Positions 1 to 12,297 of a DNA stretch of 64,000 bases are shown here, in pieces. The notes under the pieces were generated by a model, which saw nothing but the letters and a program-made list of their open reading frames with translations, was not told the DNA's origin and made no database searches. The first letter of the stretch is position 1, and every line of letters begins with the position of its first letter. The DNA is from Ciona savignyi. Taxonomy: Eukaryota > Chordata > Ascidiacea > Phlebobranchia > Cionidae. The stretch covers positions 879,512 to 943,511 of the forward strand of contig CH003409.1 of NCBI GenBank assembly GCA_000149265.1. The letters are read 5' to 3'. Position numbers and translations under genes: made by a program.

Positions 1-387
1 TTATTATGTCATTTGAAAAGATGCGACAATAGACCTATCAAAAGTTTGTTTCTTCATATACCGTCGCCAATAATCTGAGACGTTTTTTTTAAATCATTTA
101 ATACGTTTTACGTTCAAGAAGTTTCTAAGTTATTTTTGAAAATTCGCTTCTTTATCGTGATACTGTTTTTCATTTCCAATGAGGTTATATATCTGTAAGA
201 AACAACAAATCGTTCCGTGATCAAAAATGCTATACTTGTTGCAGTTTTAGGAGAGGGTTAAATAACCTATAATGAGCGTTCAAAATTTATATTAAAATGG
301 TTGTGTTACTAGAATGCAGTATAAAAACCATCAGCACAGCACTGTAAGACCAGTTTGGCAAAAATGATTGAAAATTCTGTAGTGCTA

Positions 388-492
388 GTGTACGGTCTTG
401 TGGCCGAATTGTTAACGCGACTGATAAATCTACCAACTATATATAAAAAACGGTTTCAGGGACGAGCTCATCATGGTTCAAACCGTAGCTTA
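388..492 (+). repeat. tRNA-derived SINE, family A (degenerate)
   Basis: A box-A-like stretch (TGTGGCCGAATTGTTAACG) is followed about 60 bp later by a box-B-like GGTTCAAACC. The same head and body recur at 7148, 40441, 40690 (reverse), 46862 (reverse) and 48022. The head resembles a Ser/Leu-type tRNA. It is too divergent and too short of tRNA arms to be a working tRNA gene. Confidence 0.65.
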
Positions 493-1679
493 CTAAAAAC
501 ATATGTAGTGAGAGTAACAGGATAATTCACGTGACGGTGTAATTCTACACCTAATCATCCAACTAGACTCAGAACATATTGGCACGTATTCTCTTTTACG
601 ACAACAATTATTTGAACAATTTCCGTTTAATCAAACCATTACATAAGTTGTTTCTGGGGTGGCTGTTAAAATCTATATTTGCAAGTTTTGATCATTAACA
701 CTAGTAAAGATTTCGTAAGCATCATTTCGCTTACACCCACCGTGACTATAGGTGAAGACGTTGCTCAATGTTTTGTCAAGATATGGCCTCAAAGATACTC
801 GCATATATAAGCGCACTTTTACGCAAAGAGAAATGCAATCGCCAGGCAACTGTAGTATATCCAAAGATAATATATATATAAAAATAAATATATGTACATT
901 CCCAATTAACCCAATGCCGAAACTTACATATGCTACTACAACCCTTTGGCTTAAAGCACTAACCTATCAAGCTAATCGGTCGTACCAATTGTTAATGCAA
1001 GAGTTTTGTTATCGTAATATAGTATTTACTTTTATTTTCTTTTAATTAACTTTATCCTATATTTTTGTTACACGTAAGGCGTGGTTCTCAGCTCATTCAT
1101 AAGTATTAATTGTTAGTTTGAGAATTATTCTTCCATTTATTGTATGGTGAGAAGTAATATAGCATTGTAAAGGCAATCTGTAAGAAACAAATTGCAAACC
1201 CCCCCAAACTTAGTTATTTGATTTATTTTCTTTCTTTATAATTAATTAAAATTTGTTCATTCGTTTCAGTTACCGCAATTTTCAATACACTTTACAAGAA
1301 GAGTGCGTGTAACTTGCAAATAATAAATCTGCAGACTGCTGCTAAATTCAAAAATGCTTTTTGTGTTTATATTTCGGTCCATTGTGTTTTTAGTCATTAG
1401 TTAGCTAATTGCCATATCCCGTGAGTGTGCTGTTATATACCGTGTGTATACTGTTATATAAAGTAAGTATATTACTATATAACAAATAAATTCTATTATG
1501 CAAAGTATTTTATTGGTAAAACTTAATAAGCAAATTACTTAAAGTAAATAACGCATTAATACAAACATCTAGACACTACTGTTTAAAGTCTTAGATTAGT
1601 AAGTATTACACTTAACTAATATTTTTTTTCCTCAAAAGTACTGCCACTGTGTTTAATTTTTATTGCAAATATATAACTC

Positions 1680-1892
1680 AAAATAAAAGAAGGTGGCAGT
1701 GACTCAATGACTTAGCAGTCTTTTCACTCTCACCCTGGCCAGCATAAATTATGTTTTCTTTTCTATAATGTTATTGTGACACTGTGTTTTTTTTCTTTAT
1801 TTATTTATTATAAAAAATTGTGATTGTTACTATTATAAAAATTATCATGCTGACCAAAATAAAATCTTGAATCTTGGAATCTTGAATCTACT
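1680..1892 (+). repeat. Possible LINE 3' tail
   Basis: The stretch ends in ACCAAAATAAAATCTTGAAT followed by repeats of a seven-to-eight-base unit (TCTTGAA / TCTTGGAA). Many non-LTR retrotransposons end in such an AATAAA plus short-repeat tail. No reverse transcriptase remnant is present, so this is only a tentative call. Confidence 0.3.
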
Positions 1893-2808
1893 AAGAAGCA
1901 ATCGATTTTAAGCATAAAATGCAATCAACCATTATCACAGGCCAACAACATTTTTTTAAACAATAAGTTAACAGTCAAATGCTAAAGCACACAAAAAGCC
2001 TGTTTACATGGCCATTTTAAACAGTGGCCTTTTAAAACGAGGCTGGCCAAAAAAGTGGCTTTTCTGGCCAAACCAATCACAGCACAGGAACAGGTAAACA
2101 CGGCGAACAGTCGTCATTAAATAAGAATTCAAACATCAAATATAGCGGACGCGGCTGGTAAACCTATGCGAGATTAAAATAATTTGTAAAAATATATTTA
2201 ATCAAACGATATAATGCCCTGAAGAAGAGTATTTTGCCCTAGTGTATGTTCTGTAAAGCCTTGAGTGTGAATCCAAATAAATGGCTGCAGCAACAAATGA
2301 TAATAAAAAGTCATCCACTGTAGTAAATACATCGATTTTTTTGAAAAGAATCTATGCGTCCAATACAGGTTCTGGAAAAACCACCGGGATATTGCAATGT
2401 CAAATTAAATGTAGAGTAAAGGCAATGAGGGTTTGATCAATAATTACATTTCATTATTACTGTCGTGGCAAATAAGTTTTCCGGTAACTAACTAATCAGC
2501 CAACACAGGTGAAAAATAGTTATTTATTGCTATTCTAAATACGAATTGGAATTACACACCTTTTTAAATTTAAGGGCATTGTAAAACATTGTATTGTGAT
2601 ATTTTGTCAATCATAACCACATATTTGGACGGTTGGATTTATACTTGTAAATATTCGTTTTCAATTTTATTTTCAGCTTATATTTAAGAAAGTAGTGAGG
2701 TATGTAAAATATTAATTTAAAACTAAGTTCGTTTAGCTTTTATTTAAAGAAAACCGTAAAAATACATTTATATTTTATAAATACGTCAATTAAATATTTT
2801 AGTAGCTG

Positions 2809-5800
2809 TCAATCAAATATTCGAAGGCATGCGGACCATACTCCATTTCCCCACCCTCCGTACAGGAGTTTATAACCAAGATATGACGAGACAGTAACGA
2901 TTGCGGTCATGGAACATAATATTTCAAGTTTCATCTTTTTGATCGCGGGTCGTTCCAGCCATTCGTCGACTATACTGCCACCAACATTTTTCCGAGGAAA
3001 GGGAACGTCGGGTACTTCGACGCCAAGGAATTCGCACAACGGCTTCCAGCCTTCCTTTACATTGTATATCAACAGCTTGTCTTTAGGGGCATTCTGTGAG
3101 ATAGATCCAATGTTTAATGATTTGTCCGACTGATTAGCTTGTGGTGGGTCAGTGCGTCAAAAGGTTGCAAATTTGAAACTGGTCCCTAGCTAGTCGGTTA
3201 TGTCCTTGGACAAAAGCACTTAACAAACATTGCTCGAACCCAGCGAATTAATAGGATTTAATAAAATTGAAGGGACGTGTAAATCATTCACAACACGCTG
3301 CAATAGCTTCGGTAACCGGACGGTGGGTTCCAGGTGATCAGAGTTTTGCCCGTGTGTTAAGCCCCTCGTTTTTTTCATTCACGTAAATAAACATAATTAT
3401 CCTATTCTATCTTATCCTGAAATGAATATATGTCAATTAATAAATAAAATCTATTTTGAATATACCAACCTTATAGTTTCCATTTCAATTAAAATGGTAA
3501 AAAATGTTTTTCCAATATAAATGGCGTACAGCCAACGGTGGGCGTAAGGTAATCTCACGGTAAACTATGGGTAAATCCTTCAATGTGGATTTGCAAACCA
3601 ACCGTAAAAAAAAATTGGTTAAAAACTTGTTTTGGGTTAGTTGCTTTGTGTGTACACAAGTGAAATAATAAGTTGTGAAAAAAGGGGGGGGGGTGGGTGG
3701 GGGGTATAGTACTATTATGATATTCAAAACAACACCGCAGTGCCAAAGCTTATTCTTAAAATTAAAGTCAATATTCGTTACCTGTATCACATGAAGGTTA
3801 TGTCGACGATACGCCATTTTCATAAGGAAGTTGTTCAAGCTTGGAGGCTTGAAAAATGAGAATTTGGAATCGTGACCAAAAACCGCGTTCGCTGCAAAAT
3901 AAGTTCGAAATTTTAAACTCGTTCGTTTAGGGTGCCTCTAAATACTACAGGACCGCTTGGATCACTTAGATTGCTATGGAAAGTAATTCTAACCCTGTCC
4001 CAAACACTAATCTCAACCCCAGAACTAACTTAAACCCCAACCCTAACATTATTATCATGGCTTTTGTAAGTACGAAGTATAGTAAGCGCTCCAAGCGATT
4101 TAAGCGCTCCAATCGGTCCAAGCGGTCCAAGCGGTCCTGTAGTATTTAGAGGTACCGGGGCATTTAAGCTCCGTTATGTACAGCTGTATGTTTCTTACTG
4201 GCCCAAGTTTTAAACTCATAATCGACCCGTCGCTAAAACTGTTTTTTTATTCTATGGACCCAGTAGATTATTGGGTTTTGCCAAAATTGTAGGGACGTCT
4301 CAATCATACACAACAAACAGTAATGGCTTCGGTAATCGAGGTGATTTGACAATAACCCGTGTGGTTGCGTATCATAGCATTCACGAGAATAGAACTTACT
4401 ATCCAATCATATATCTCATATTATATGTTAAAATGATAAATTTGTATGAAAGTAAGCAACAAAGTACTGTATGTACAGTACGCAACAAATGTTTGTGACA
4501 CGGATAGTGTGAGTTTAACCCGTATCAGCGCTTTAACATACCTCTATAGAACTGTAATAAAGTGAGAGATACTACATATTGAAGCAAGCTGTATATCGTG
4601 TTAACTTACGCAAAACAGGAAACGCGTTCGATGACTTGACACCATTTAACGCGAATAAATGTCAAACAGTAATTGACGCTACAAAACAAACAATCAGATC
4701 CATTGCAGCCTGTTACCATTCTTAAGTCTTATCGCAGTCTGTTGACACTCTTATTATCAGCCTGTAACCATTCTTAAGTCTGTATATGTAGTGGTTGCTT
4801 TTTCACACATGCTGTATATGAATTGGTAGCATAAATAACCATTCAGCCACACAACCGTGCGACTATTTATATGTTAATCAAGAAAAATTTAATAAAATTC
4901 GTTTCTATCGCAACACATTATATAGGAAAAGTCTAGCAGAAAAAGAATTCCGGAAATCCTGTTTTTGTCTTGTTTTTCCGTCGTTCCTACAAGCCCTACT
5001 CACCGACTAGAGAGGAATAATACATCATTTTTCGACCAGTCGGTGAGAAGAAGCGAATAAAGAATAGAATTGGAATTCCAACCGCTTTCATTTGTTTGTC
5101 AACGCTTTTAATCCATTCTTCCTCAGTGTCTCTCATTGTTAAAATTATCTAAAAAACACAGTCGTGATGTTAAGGTAGGGGTGGAAACACTTTTTGAGAC
5201 TATTTCAGTGTTTGAATGACAGGCCGTGATCGAGTCTCCACTCGCGAATAGCAAGAGACGCACAAATACAGTTTTTACGTCGCTATTTAGTCTTGCAACA
5301 TGTCAATAACACGCCGCATGCCAGAATAAAGACCGGCCGCGTCGGATTTTTCCCACAGGCCGTAGTTTTCCATTGCCTGCGGGTGATCTGACTGTTTTGC
5401 AACAGTTTGTGTTTTAGACAATTATTATTGAGCTGTTGCAGTGTGCTGTGTATGTTTGAAACGTCCATTCAATTTGGTAGAACCCATCATTCCACTGGGT
5501 TCAGGCAATGTTTGATAAGTGCCTTGCTCAAGGACACAACCTACTCGCCAGAGTCAACATACCAACATTCGACTAAACGGCGACGAACTAACGCACTGAG
5601 CTAATCGGTCAGACAGGTAACGCGACCGATACATGTACAGAATTATATAAAAAAAACAGTCTTTGTGACGGTCCATAATAATTTAGAAACTTACTCCAGC
5701 AAAAAACAAAATGTCTAATTAAGAACACATGTTATTTAGCTTTAACCTTTGATTCCGGAAATGCTTTGTGTATTTCGTCCCAAAAATGGGCCGGCGGTAC

Positions 5801-5998
5801 ATCCGCTACAGCGTCTACGTTTTCATACATTCGACGAAAATCCTCTGATCCCCCTCCTTTCTCTAATAACTTCAACCAGTCGTCTCCTAAATACTCCAGA
5901 TTCTCCATATAATCGTACACACTGAAGCCAAGTATTCGCAAGGCTTCGGTCATGGACTTTGTCCCTGTCTTAATCATGCCAGCACATATTACTTTCAT
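2809..5998 (-). CDS. P-loop sulfotransferase-like protein (Sulfotransfer_4 type), copy 1
   Basis: Four exons on the minus strand: 5998-5747, 5148-5004, 3891-3782 and 3093-2809. Lengths of 252, 145, 110 and 285 bp keep frame and give 263 residues. Exon 1 opens with a PAPS-type P-loop (CAGMIKTGTKSM, residues 5-16). Exon 3 ends with the family's RRHN region. Exon 4 has the typical KEGWKPLCEFLG block (182-193), then a hydrophobic tail segment at about 227-246, suggesting C-terminal membrane anchoring. Acceptors are good (TGTGTTTTTTAG, TTATTTTGCAG, ATCTATCTCACAG). The donors are GTTAAA, GTGAGT and GTAACG. The chosen ATG follows an AG directly, which would also suit spliced-leader trans-splicing, known in Ciona. 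An AATAAA lies at 2744-2739, about 65 bp past the stop. Family assignment rests on recalled motifs. Substrate is unknown. A near-identical copy lies at 20732-23870. Confidence 0.82.
3125..3415 (+). repeat. tRNA-derived SINE, family B, in intron 3 of the sulfotransferase gene
   Basis: A tRNA-like head (GATTAGC...GGGTCAGTGCG) leads into a body shared with many copies in this window (CTAGTCGGTT, GAACCCAGCG, GCAATAGCTTCGGTAACC). The tail ends in repeats of TATCCTA type. Full-length copies are about 290 bp. From memory this resembles the composite SINE described from Ciona (Cics-1), a name I could not check. Confidence 0.75.
3930..4157. mobile_element. MITE with 26-bp terminal inverted repeats and telomere-like core
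   Basis: The ends carry perfect 26-bp inverted repeats (3935-3960 and 4127-4152) starting CCTCTAAATACTACAGG. The inner part is rich in CTAACCCT / CCAACCCTAAC-like words and in a 9-bp motif near the ends (AAGCGGTCC). Related copies lie at about 21793-22047 and 55162-55360. The last has a clean 9-bp target duplication. Flanks here (GTTCGTTTA and GGGCATTTA) match at six of nine bases, and at seven of nine in unit B, in keeping with an older insertion. A 9-bp duplication suits Mutator-like elements. No transposase is encoded. Confidence 0.8.
4240..4395 (+). repeat. Family B SINE fragment
   Basis: The stretch contains GGACCCAGTAGATTATTGGG, a TTGTAGGGACG body segment and GGCTTCGGTAATCGAGGTGA, all parts of the family B body. 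The tRNA-like head is missing. The equivalent copy in unit B is at about 22145-22290. Confidence 0.55.
5435..5680 (-). repeat. Family B SINE joined to a family A SINE fragment
   Basis: 5435-5615 reads as family B in reverse (TTTGGTAGAACCCATCATTC, AAGGACACAACCTACTCGCC, GAGCTAATCGGTCAG). It runs directly into family A-like sequence (GGTAACGCGACCGATACATG). The block lies in intron 1 of the sulfotransferase gene. A slightly shorter homologue is at about 23320-23560 in unit B. Confidence 0.6.
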
Positions 5999-7573
5999 CT
6001 TAAGACCCCTTCTCTTATCGAGGTACAAATACAAATGCTACCTGATTTAGCGGCTTTGGTATATTTAACGTCTAAATAACCCTGCACGTATGAAGTTAGA
6101 AATGCACATAGAAGTACGACCGCCGAACTATGCAAAAAAGGCGCGGTTTGATGCGGTTGAACCTGTGCGGTTTTGAGTTATGGTCCTTATTCTACTCGAA
6201 GAGAACCTTTTTCTTTTTTAATGACGCTACACGATAACAGAATCTGTCCGGTATCGGCCTACTTTAAATGCCTGCATACAATACAATACAATTTTTATTT
6301 TTGTTTCTTTCGCTGCAGCGTTTACCACCAACAATTTGAAAATACATGTCATATATATATATATATATACCAAAACAAATATGGCGTTAACCGAAAATCC
6401 AACAATTAACCAAAAAATAAAAAATACTGTGGCAAGATACTACAGCAAAACAGGGAGGCACCAAAAAAACTAAAAGTTATCTAGTTTAGTGCCTCCCCTA
6501 TCTGCATTCTTTTTACCCCTTCTTGTTGATGTCGGGCGGCAAAAGACGACAATTATTGTTTAAGTGATTATTGTTTAAGTAGATCAATGTTAAATAGCCT
6601 AAATAAGAAATCAAGGAAAACATTCCTGTATTAACAAAGCATGCGGTAGGATAGGTTAGGATAGAATATTCATGTTTATCCCCGTGAATGGGAAAACCAA
6701 GGGGGTTAACACCCGGCAATCGTCAGATCACCTCGCGCCCACCTAACGATAGAATGAACTTTGTTATGCCCGCTTGTAAAGCGTAAAGTAAAGCGTAAAA
6801 TTATAAAAAAAAGATTATTTTTCACTTGCAAGCTTTATTGAGAACAAACCATATACCTTTATTGTCATCAAGATACGCATTTTAATTCGTTAAAGACGTT
6901 TAGTTTCGATTTTGGGAATTAATGTTTACTAACGATAATCGCGAATCAGCGATACTTTTTCACACGTATCGTTGCAGTCCTATAGTGACGATAATTATAA
7001 GAAGGTTATGTCTTTGAAACATGAACAATATCATAATAAAACTCTCAGGTAGTCTTATAAACAGTCGACACTATCTTAGTGTATAGCCATTGATTGGTAT
7101 TTTTACGTTTGAACGAAAACTTTACTCTTCCCAGTGTGGAAAGTAAAGTACGGTCGTGTGGCCGGATGGTTAACGCGGCCGGTAGTACGAACTTACATTA
7201 AATAGCTGACTTAGAAAATAGCCCATTTGGGGTTCGAGACCAGTATAAAGTGTGGAAAGTAAAATCGGTGAAAATCGATGAAAATCAATTCCGCACTTTC
7301 CAGGCGCTGAGCTCCGACCTAACCGCACGTGAAAGTATGTACCCGAGAAGCGTAATGCTTGGAAATCATGTAATACACAGCAACAAAGTTTTTTTTATTA
7401 GCCCTTATACTAGTTTAGAGAAAAAAAATCCTAATTTAAGTTTTGTGCCTTAATATCATCCCTGAGACCGTTTTGTATTGTAAAAGTTGTATAGGAACCG
7501 GTTATTTGGGAACACGCAGCCGTTTACAGTTTTTAAGATTTTAATTTTAAACATACATAAGATTCTACAACAA
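5999..7573. other. Unit A spacer with SINEs, no gene seen
   Basis: The spacer holds a truncated reverse family B SINE (about 6635-6745, with TTTATCCCCGTGAATGGG and GGGGGTTAACACCCGGCAAT), a family A SINE at 7148-7240 and a short AT microsatellite near 6350. No exon with credible splice sites was seen. The matching part of unit B differs by about 290 extra bases at 24426-24715 and by the Gypsy fossil. Confidence 0.6.
7148..7240 (+). repeat. tRNA-derived SINE, family A, uninterrupted in unit A
   Basis: GTGTGGCCGGATGGTTAACG (box A region) and GGGGTTCGAGACC (box B region) are separated by about 55 bp. This is the uninterrupted form of the SINE that carries the Gypsy fossil in unit B, so it shows the pre-insertion state. 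Confidence 0.75.
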
Positions 7574-7579
7574 AAAAAA

Positions 7580-9559
7580 TTACGTGAGTCTACAGCTGGT
7601 CACAAGTGCATAGAGTACTGAACCGCCCAGTAACCGAATGATTCGCGTTATCCATTCAAGGTAGGATTTCTGATAAGTGATCGAATAATTAGCGCATTCC
7701 ATGCCTTCATCCGACAGTCTTTTCGGTTCCTCTTCTATGAAAGGGTTTTCAGAATGTTCTCGCAAATTTGTTACTATAGGCTGACAGTCGGCATTTATGA
7801 ATAGTCAAACAATCTTTGGGCAACGGGCATCTCAAGTGACTACATTACTTCAATGTATAACGATTTTAATGTAGCAAATTGTATATTGAAACTTTCATGT
7901 TGTTTCATGAAATCTTAACCAAAAACATAGTCAGTTAATAGACCGTGCATCACACAAAAGTACGTTTTTATAAGTGATTAGAAGTACTTATACAATTGCT
8001 ATAGTGAAAACCTGACTTTGAAGAGAATGTCATTTTACTGCTAAATTTAAATGTGCACATTTAAATCATGTGCGTCCCCCCGATGGAGTATGTTAAAGTC
8101 ACTTGGATACTTCACTACTAAAGTTGCTGTTCGTTGAGTGCGTGTCGATAAGGGCGTTTGGAGGTGTTTCGATAAGTTTAATTCTAACGATAGTTCGGTT
8201 TCCAAACTAGAGTAACACTAAAGTAGGCCGCCTACTCATTCATGTGGAATTAATCAAGGCGACTGATATATGTTGATTGTGGTAAGGAAATATACGGCAA
8301 ACTTTGGTAAAGTGACCAACTCTATGAGATCCACTACAAGTCGCATCCTTTTTTTGCGGGACAGAATTTTCGATAATGCCGACTGTTTCAAATCGTTTGA
8401 TCCAACCGGTTAGACTGATGGATAAGTGCATCGCCTTTCAACCGAATGATTACAGATTAGAAACTTGTCGCTAACTGGTCAGTTGTGTGCTTGGATAAGG
8501 CAGTTTACGAACATTGCCTGAACCCAGAGTATTAATGGATTCTACCAAATTAAGGAAACGTGTGTATAATATACAACATATTGTAATAGCTCCAGTGACC
8601 CGAAGGTTGGCGCGAGGTGATATGACGATTCTCCGTGTGATAACTCCTTGGTTTCCCCATCACGGGAATAAATATGAATATCCTATCCTATTTTCGCACA
8701 AGCAACCGTTGGCTGCTGAAATTTAATTAAATTCCTGAAATAAATGCGTCACGAATAGCTTCTTGATGGTAATACCGTGCAGCTGAAACAGCAGTGATAA
8801 AGTTGCAATCGTTGCTTAATTTCTTTAATTGTTGAACAACAGCAACTAAGTAGCAGACGATTTTTATTAACATGGGCGTGCGGTCGGCGTTTATTTTAAA
8901 TTACTATACATTCAGTTTAAAAAGTATTTTTGGAGGTAAAAAACTAATTGTGTATTTACGGTCTCTTTAAATTTTTTTTTAAAGTCAAATAAATCTGCAG
9001 TATGAGTATGATTTGGGGGTTTTACTGCAGCGCTGCTGATGATTGTCATGAAGTTTTTAAAGCCGCATCTGCAATGGAAAAATGGTTAATTATTTCGACT
9101 ATTCTAACCATGACGTAAGGAATCTTTATCCACGTTACATATAGATATCCTAAGTTAATCACTATAAATAAAATCGATTTTAGAACAGAAAAATGTGTGA
9201 AGGGTTTGTCATGCGCCATGTCTTTATGGTTTTCTGACTTAGTTGTTCTCCGCCTTTGGCAAAAAACAAATCCAAAATATTGAGGCAGCTTTATCCTTTA
9301 GAAAACGATCAAACCCATATCATATACGTTAATGGCTGTTTTTCTTTGTTTTATTGTTGTTTGGATTTGTTAACTCAGGACACCCTTAGTTTCTACGTGC
9401 AGTAACCAATTACATACACCAAAAGATGGACATACCAAGTATTTACGCAGCCAGTGGACCCCGGCGTTTTTAAATGCAATATAACGTATAGTTACATATG
9501 GTTTTAAAAGCTCTCTATTTGTAAAAAGAAACCGTTGAGTGGACGGTCTATTTTTCTGC
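7580..9559 (-). CDS. Two 3' exons of an unrecognised gene, copy 1
   Basis: An internal exon candidate spans 9559-9436 (124 bp, acceptor TTTCTGCAG, donor GTATGTCC) and a terminal exon 7780-7580 (acceptor GACTGTCAG, stop TAA). The internal exon is open in only one useful frame, which ends in phase 0. The terminal exon starts in phase 0 in its open frame, so the two agree. Together they encode 107 residues. The end is acidic (ENPFIEEEPKR) followed by a likely membrane segment (YLEWITRIIRLLGGSVLYAL). Unit B keeps both exons open (29053-28930 and 27399-27199), but the few changes are mostly amino-acid changing, so constraint may be weak. I do not recognise the family. No upstream exons were identified. 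Confidence 0.4.
8400..8700 (+). repeat. Family B SINE, full length
   Basis: The head (GTTAGACTGATGGATAAGTG), body (GAACCCAGAGTATTAATGG, GTAATAGCTCCAGTGACCCG) and tail (AATATCCTATCCTATT) are all present. The unit B copy (about 28020-28185) lacks the 3' half, the join being at GAAACGTGTG / ATTTTCGCAC. Confidence 0.75.
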
Positions 9560-11542
9560 CTGCAGAAACGATTGGGTTACATGATTGGGTTCCTCATCAC
9601 CATTGGCATATCTTATTTGAAGTTTATAATATTTGGTGTATAAAAAAATAAGTGTATAAAAAGTGTTACTCGCCTAAGGTTAATTAAATAAAAAAAATGC
9701 TGAATAATTTGCAGGCTGCTTCTTAATCTTATGTCGGTATTATTTATAAGCAAAAGTTCTGATATGCAACATATAAAGCAAGAGCACTATATGCAACTTT
9801 TAGAAACTGACTAAATTTGACGGCAGTCAAAAGTGATAATAATGTAAAAAATAAAGTAATACAAACTATCATTTATTTAATGCGATATTTGAATTTTTTA
9901 GTGAACACTATCGCTGATTTGGCTTAATCGTCGTAAAAACAGCTTCTGAGTTCTTTTTCTTTATCAAATACTATAGGCATGATCGTTTAGTTTTTTTGAT
10001 TAAACACCACAGACAAATATCTTTGTTCGCACAAGCATGTTGTAGAGAAACTATTTTTTTTCGTAAAAACGGGTTAAATAAATTTATTATTTTTCCTCGA
10101 CGCCATTATAGCATTGTCTTACGGAAAAGTAGTGTGCCGCGGGCACTGGTTGTTTCCGTGAGTCCAAAATTTCACGTTCGTGTTTTAACTGTTTTCCGTG
10201 AACTGGTGGTCGAATGGTTTTCCGTGAACTGGTGGTCAAATTATTTAAATTAAGTATAACCAGCGGTCTAATATGTAAATAGCTGGTATGTAACTAGATA
10301 TTTAAGCGGTAGACTATACATATATTCGTGTTTTACTGGTCGTGAAAAAATCCGCCTGATCCGCGAATTATTTTGTTCGCGGAAGTGAAAAATACGCGTT
10401 TTACAGTAAAAACGCGTTTTATAGTATTCTATGGTTTTACACAGTTCCGTACATATAGATCAGTATTAACTAACGTGTTCCGTTTTTTTATACATGTAGA
10501 ACTTAACTTGGGAAAACGCTTGTTCTACATACAAACCCTGTATTGGCAAAGATCGAGCTTTAATGCAACTTTACCAGTGATTGCTCCATTCTGATCTATC
10601 GTGTTTACTAGAAAAATAATGTGTGCCGATGTCAAATCTGCCTTACAAAAAAAATGGCTTCAAGTGGATAAAACGTAGTGTTTTGTGTGACAAAATTCTC
10701 GTTTCATCAGATAGTCTTTTTCTCGTTTTTATCAGATAGATGTTTTTATATTTCTCGTACCACTACTGCAGTATGCAGGTTTATTTGTGATTTATAGTAA
10801 ATTTTACACTAAAATCAAGATTAAGGAGTTAGGTTTAGTTTTGGAATTAGAATTAGCATTGGGTCAGAGTTATAGTAAGGTATGATATTTTAAGGAAAAG
10901 GTTTTTCATCCTTACATCATATTGCAATTAATGATTTTACCTTTTTAGTCTAGATTGTAATCATTGTTTATTAAAAGTAGTTGACTGCAACAGCATTTTT
11001 GGACAGGTATCTACATGCTTCGGTAACAATATGATTGACCAACTTGAAAAACAGTCAACTACACGAAGAGTTTTAATAATCTTTTATAAAATGGTGAGCG
11101 TAAAAATGGTCTGGTTTTTGTTATAAAAGTTTGTGTTTATATGGGTTAAATCAGTGTTAGAACCAGCATCATATTTTGAATGTCCAATTTAATTTTCCTA
11201 AATTGCATGGTTATAATCACAACAAAAAGCATGTATACAAAATGCAAAGCAATTGTATTTTTATTAGGACTGTGATTCGTTTAAGTTGGGATGGTAATCC
11301 CTGGCATTCATTATGCAGTGAACAACTATGTACGGTTAAGGCAAGTGTGTTGAGCTGACTCTTTTTATTTGCCAACATGCATAGTGTTTGTTTAAATGAA
11401 TCTTTTCTATTTTTAAGAAAAAATATTGCTATGGATAACATGTATCCGTAGTTATTTTACCTTGTACCGGTATTGCATAAGCAGTTACTGGCTACCCTCT
11501 GCTGGTACATTTTCATATCTAACAAAAAGTGGTTTATCGCAC
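9560..11542. other. Right part of unit A, no gene seen
   Basis: This stretch is almost identical to 29054-31047. It includes a tandem pair of a motif of about 24 bp (TTTTCCGTGAACTGGTGGTC, near 10190-10240). It also includes a segment (TATAGCATTGTCTTACGG, near 10108) that recurs near 41520 next to the FABP MITE, so at least one unnamed dispersed repeat is present. No exon series was recognised. Confidence 0.55.
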
Positions 11543-11565
11543 AAATACGAATTGGAATTACACAC

Positions 11566-11997
11566 TGTTTCGGCAGCGCCGTGTGCCTAATCTTTTTCGG
11601 ACTGTCGGCAGAATTCAATCTTACGCGCCACTCTGATTTTTGTTTAGTATTACGCTAACCATTGACATACAAAGTAGATGTTGATGCGTGATGACGTGGC
11701 GAAGTGGCGGTAACTAAAAATAATGGAAACAAATTTAGCAATGGAAAATTACTACGGTATAGCATAAAACACATTTTATCCACCTGAAATTTGTGCCTTT
11801 AAACCCTCCTGTGAACTACAGAAGACCAAAATTACTTAGAGGTGAAATACAACGCAAGGTTCCGTTCACTACAGAACTACCATAAAAATGAAATGTAAAA
11901 AGAGGACTGGCCACGTATTGCATGCATCTCATACTCGATCATGCGGTTCAACTGGTGATGCATGCAATGACGTAAAAATTAAGCTGGGGACAGAACA
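11566..11997 (-). repeat. LTR of the BEL/Pao element (3' LTR in transcription sense)
   Basis: 432 bp with TG...CA ends. It matches 19954-20385 at the same length with about five differences. A G-rich polypurine stretch lies immediately inside it on the minus strand. Confidence 0.93.
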
Positions 11998-12297
11998 TGG
12001 CTCCCCTAAAATTTAAACAATTTTACACTTAACACAACACACATGACGACTCTAAACTGTACACGAAAATCAAATCATTTAAGGCTCCTCGTCGGGGAAT
12101 CGTCTTATTTGCGTCAGAACTACGCAAGTTTATCGTCCACGATCACATTTCAGATGGCGTATAACCAATTAAGACCTCTATGAACTGGCGGATGTGACGA
12201 GTGGTACCCTCCATGAGTCATTGTTTTTAAACGAGTGTTTTGCTGAGTAACAATGGTGGTGATTCCCCAATGTTTGTTTGGTTGAAAGCAGCATGTG

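Larger units (their letters stand above)
1..2536. other. 5' flank with no recognisable gene
   Basis: No exon series or conserved protein was seen on either strand. The stretch holds a degenerate tRNA-derived SINE (388-492) and a possible LINE 3' tail (about 1680-1892), both listed separately. The remainder is AT-rich sequence with short spurious open frames. Confidence 0.6.
2537..11542. repeat. Tandem duplication, unit A (about 9.0 kb)
   Basis: The sequence from 2537 (AAATACGAATTGG) to 11542 (TTTATCGCAC) recurs in the same order and orientation from 11543 to 31047. At 11542/11543 the end of unit A runs straight into a second copy of its start, which proves a direct tandem arrangement. The breakpoints show no obvious microhomology. 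Identity to unit B is about 96 percent near the left end and about 99 percent near the right end, judged by eye. The unit carries a sulfotransferase-like gene and two exons of an unrecognised gene. Confidence 0.93.

Noticed and set aside
3930-4157. Interstitial telomere repeat
   Set aside because: The CTAACCCT-like words are irregular and confined between perfect inverted repeats that define a MITE present in three places.
8240-8431. Short minus-strand frame with a zinc-knuckle-like patch, open in both units
   Set aside because: It overlaps the head of a family B SINE and has no splice support. At most it is a faint retroelement relic.
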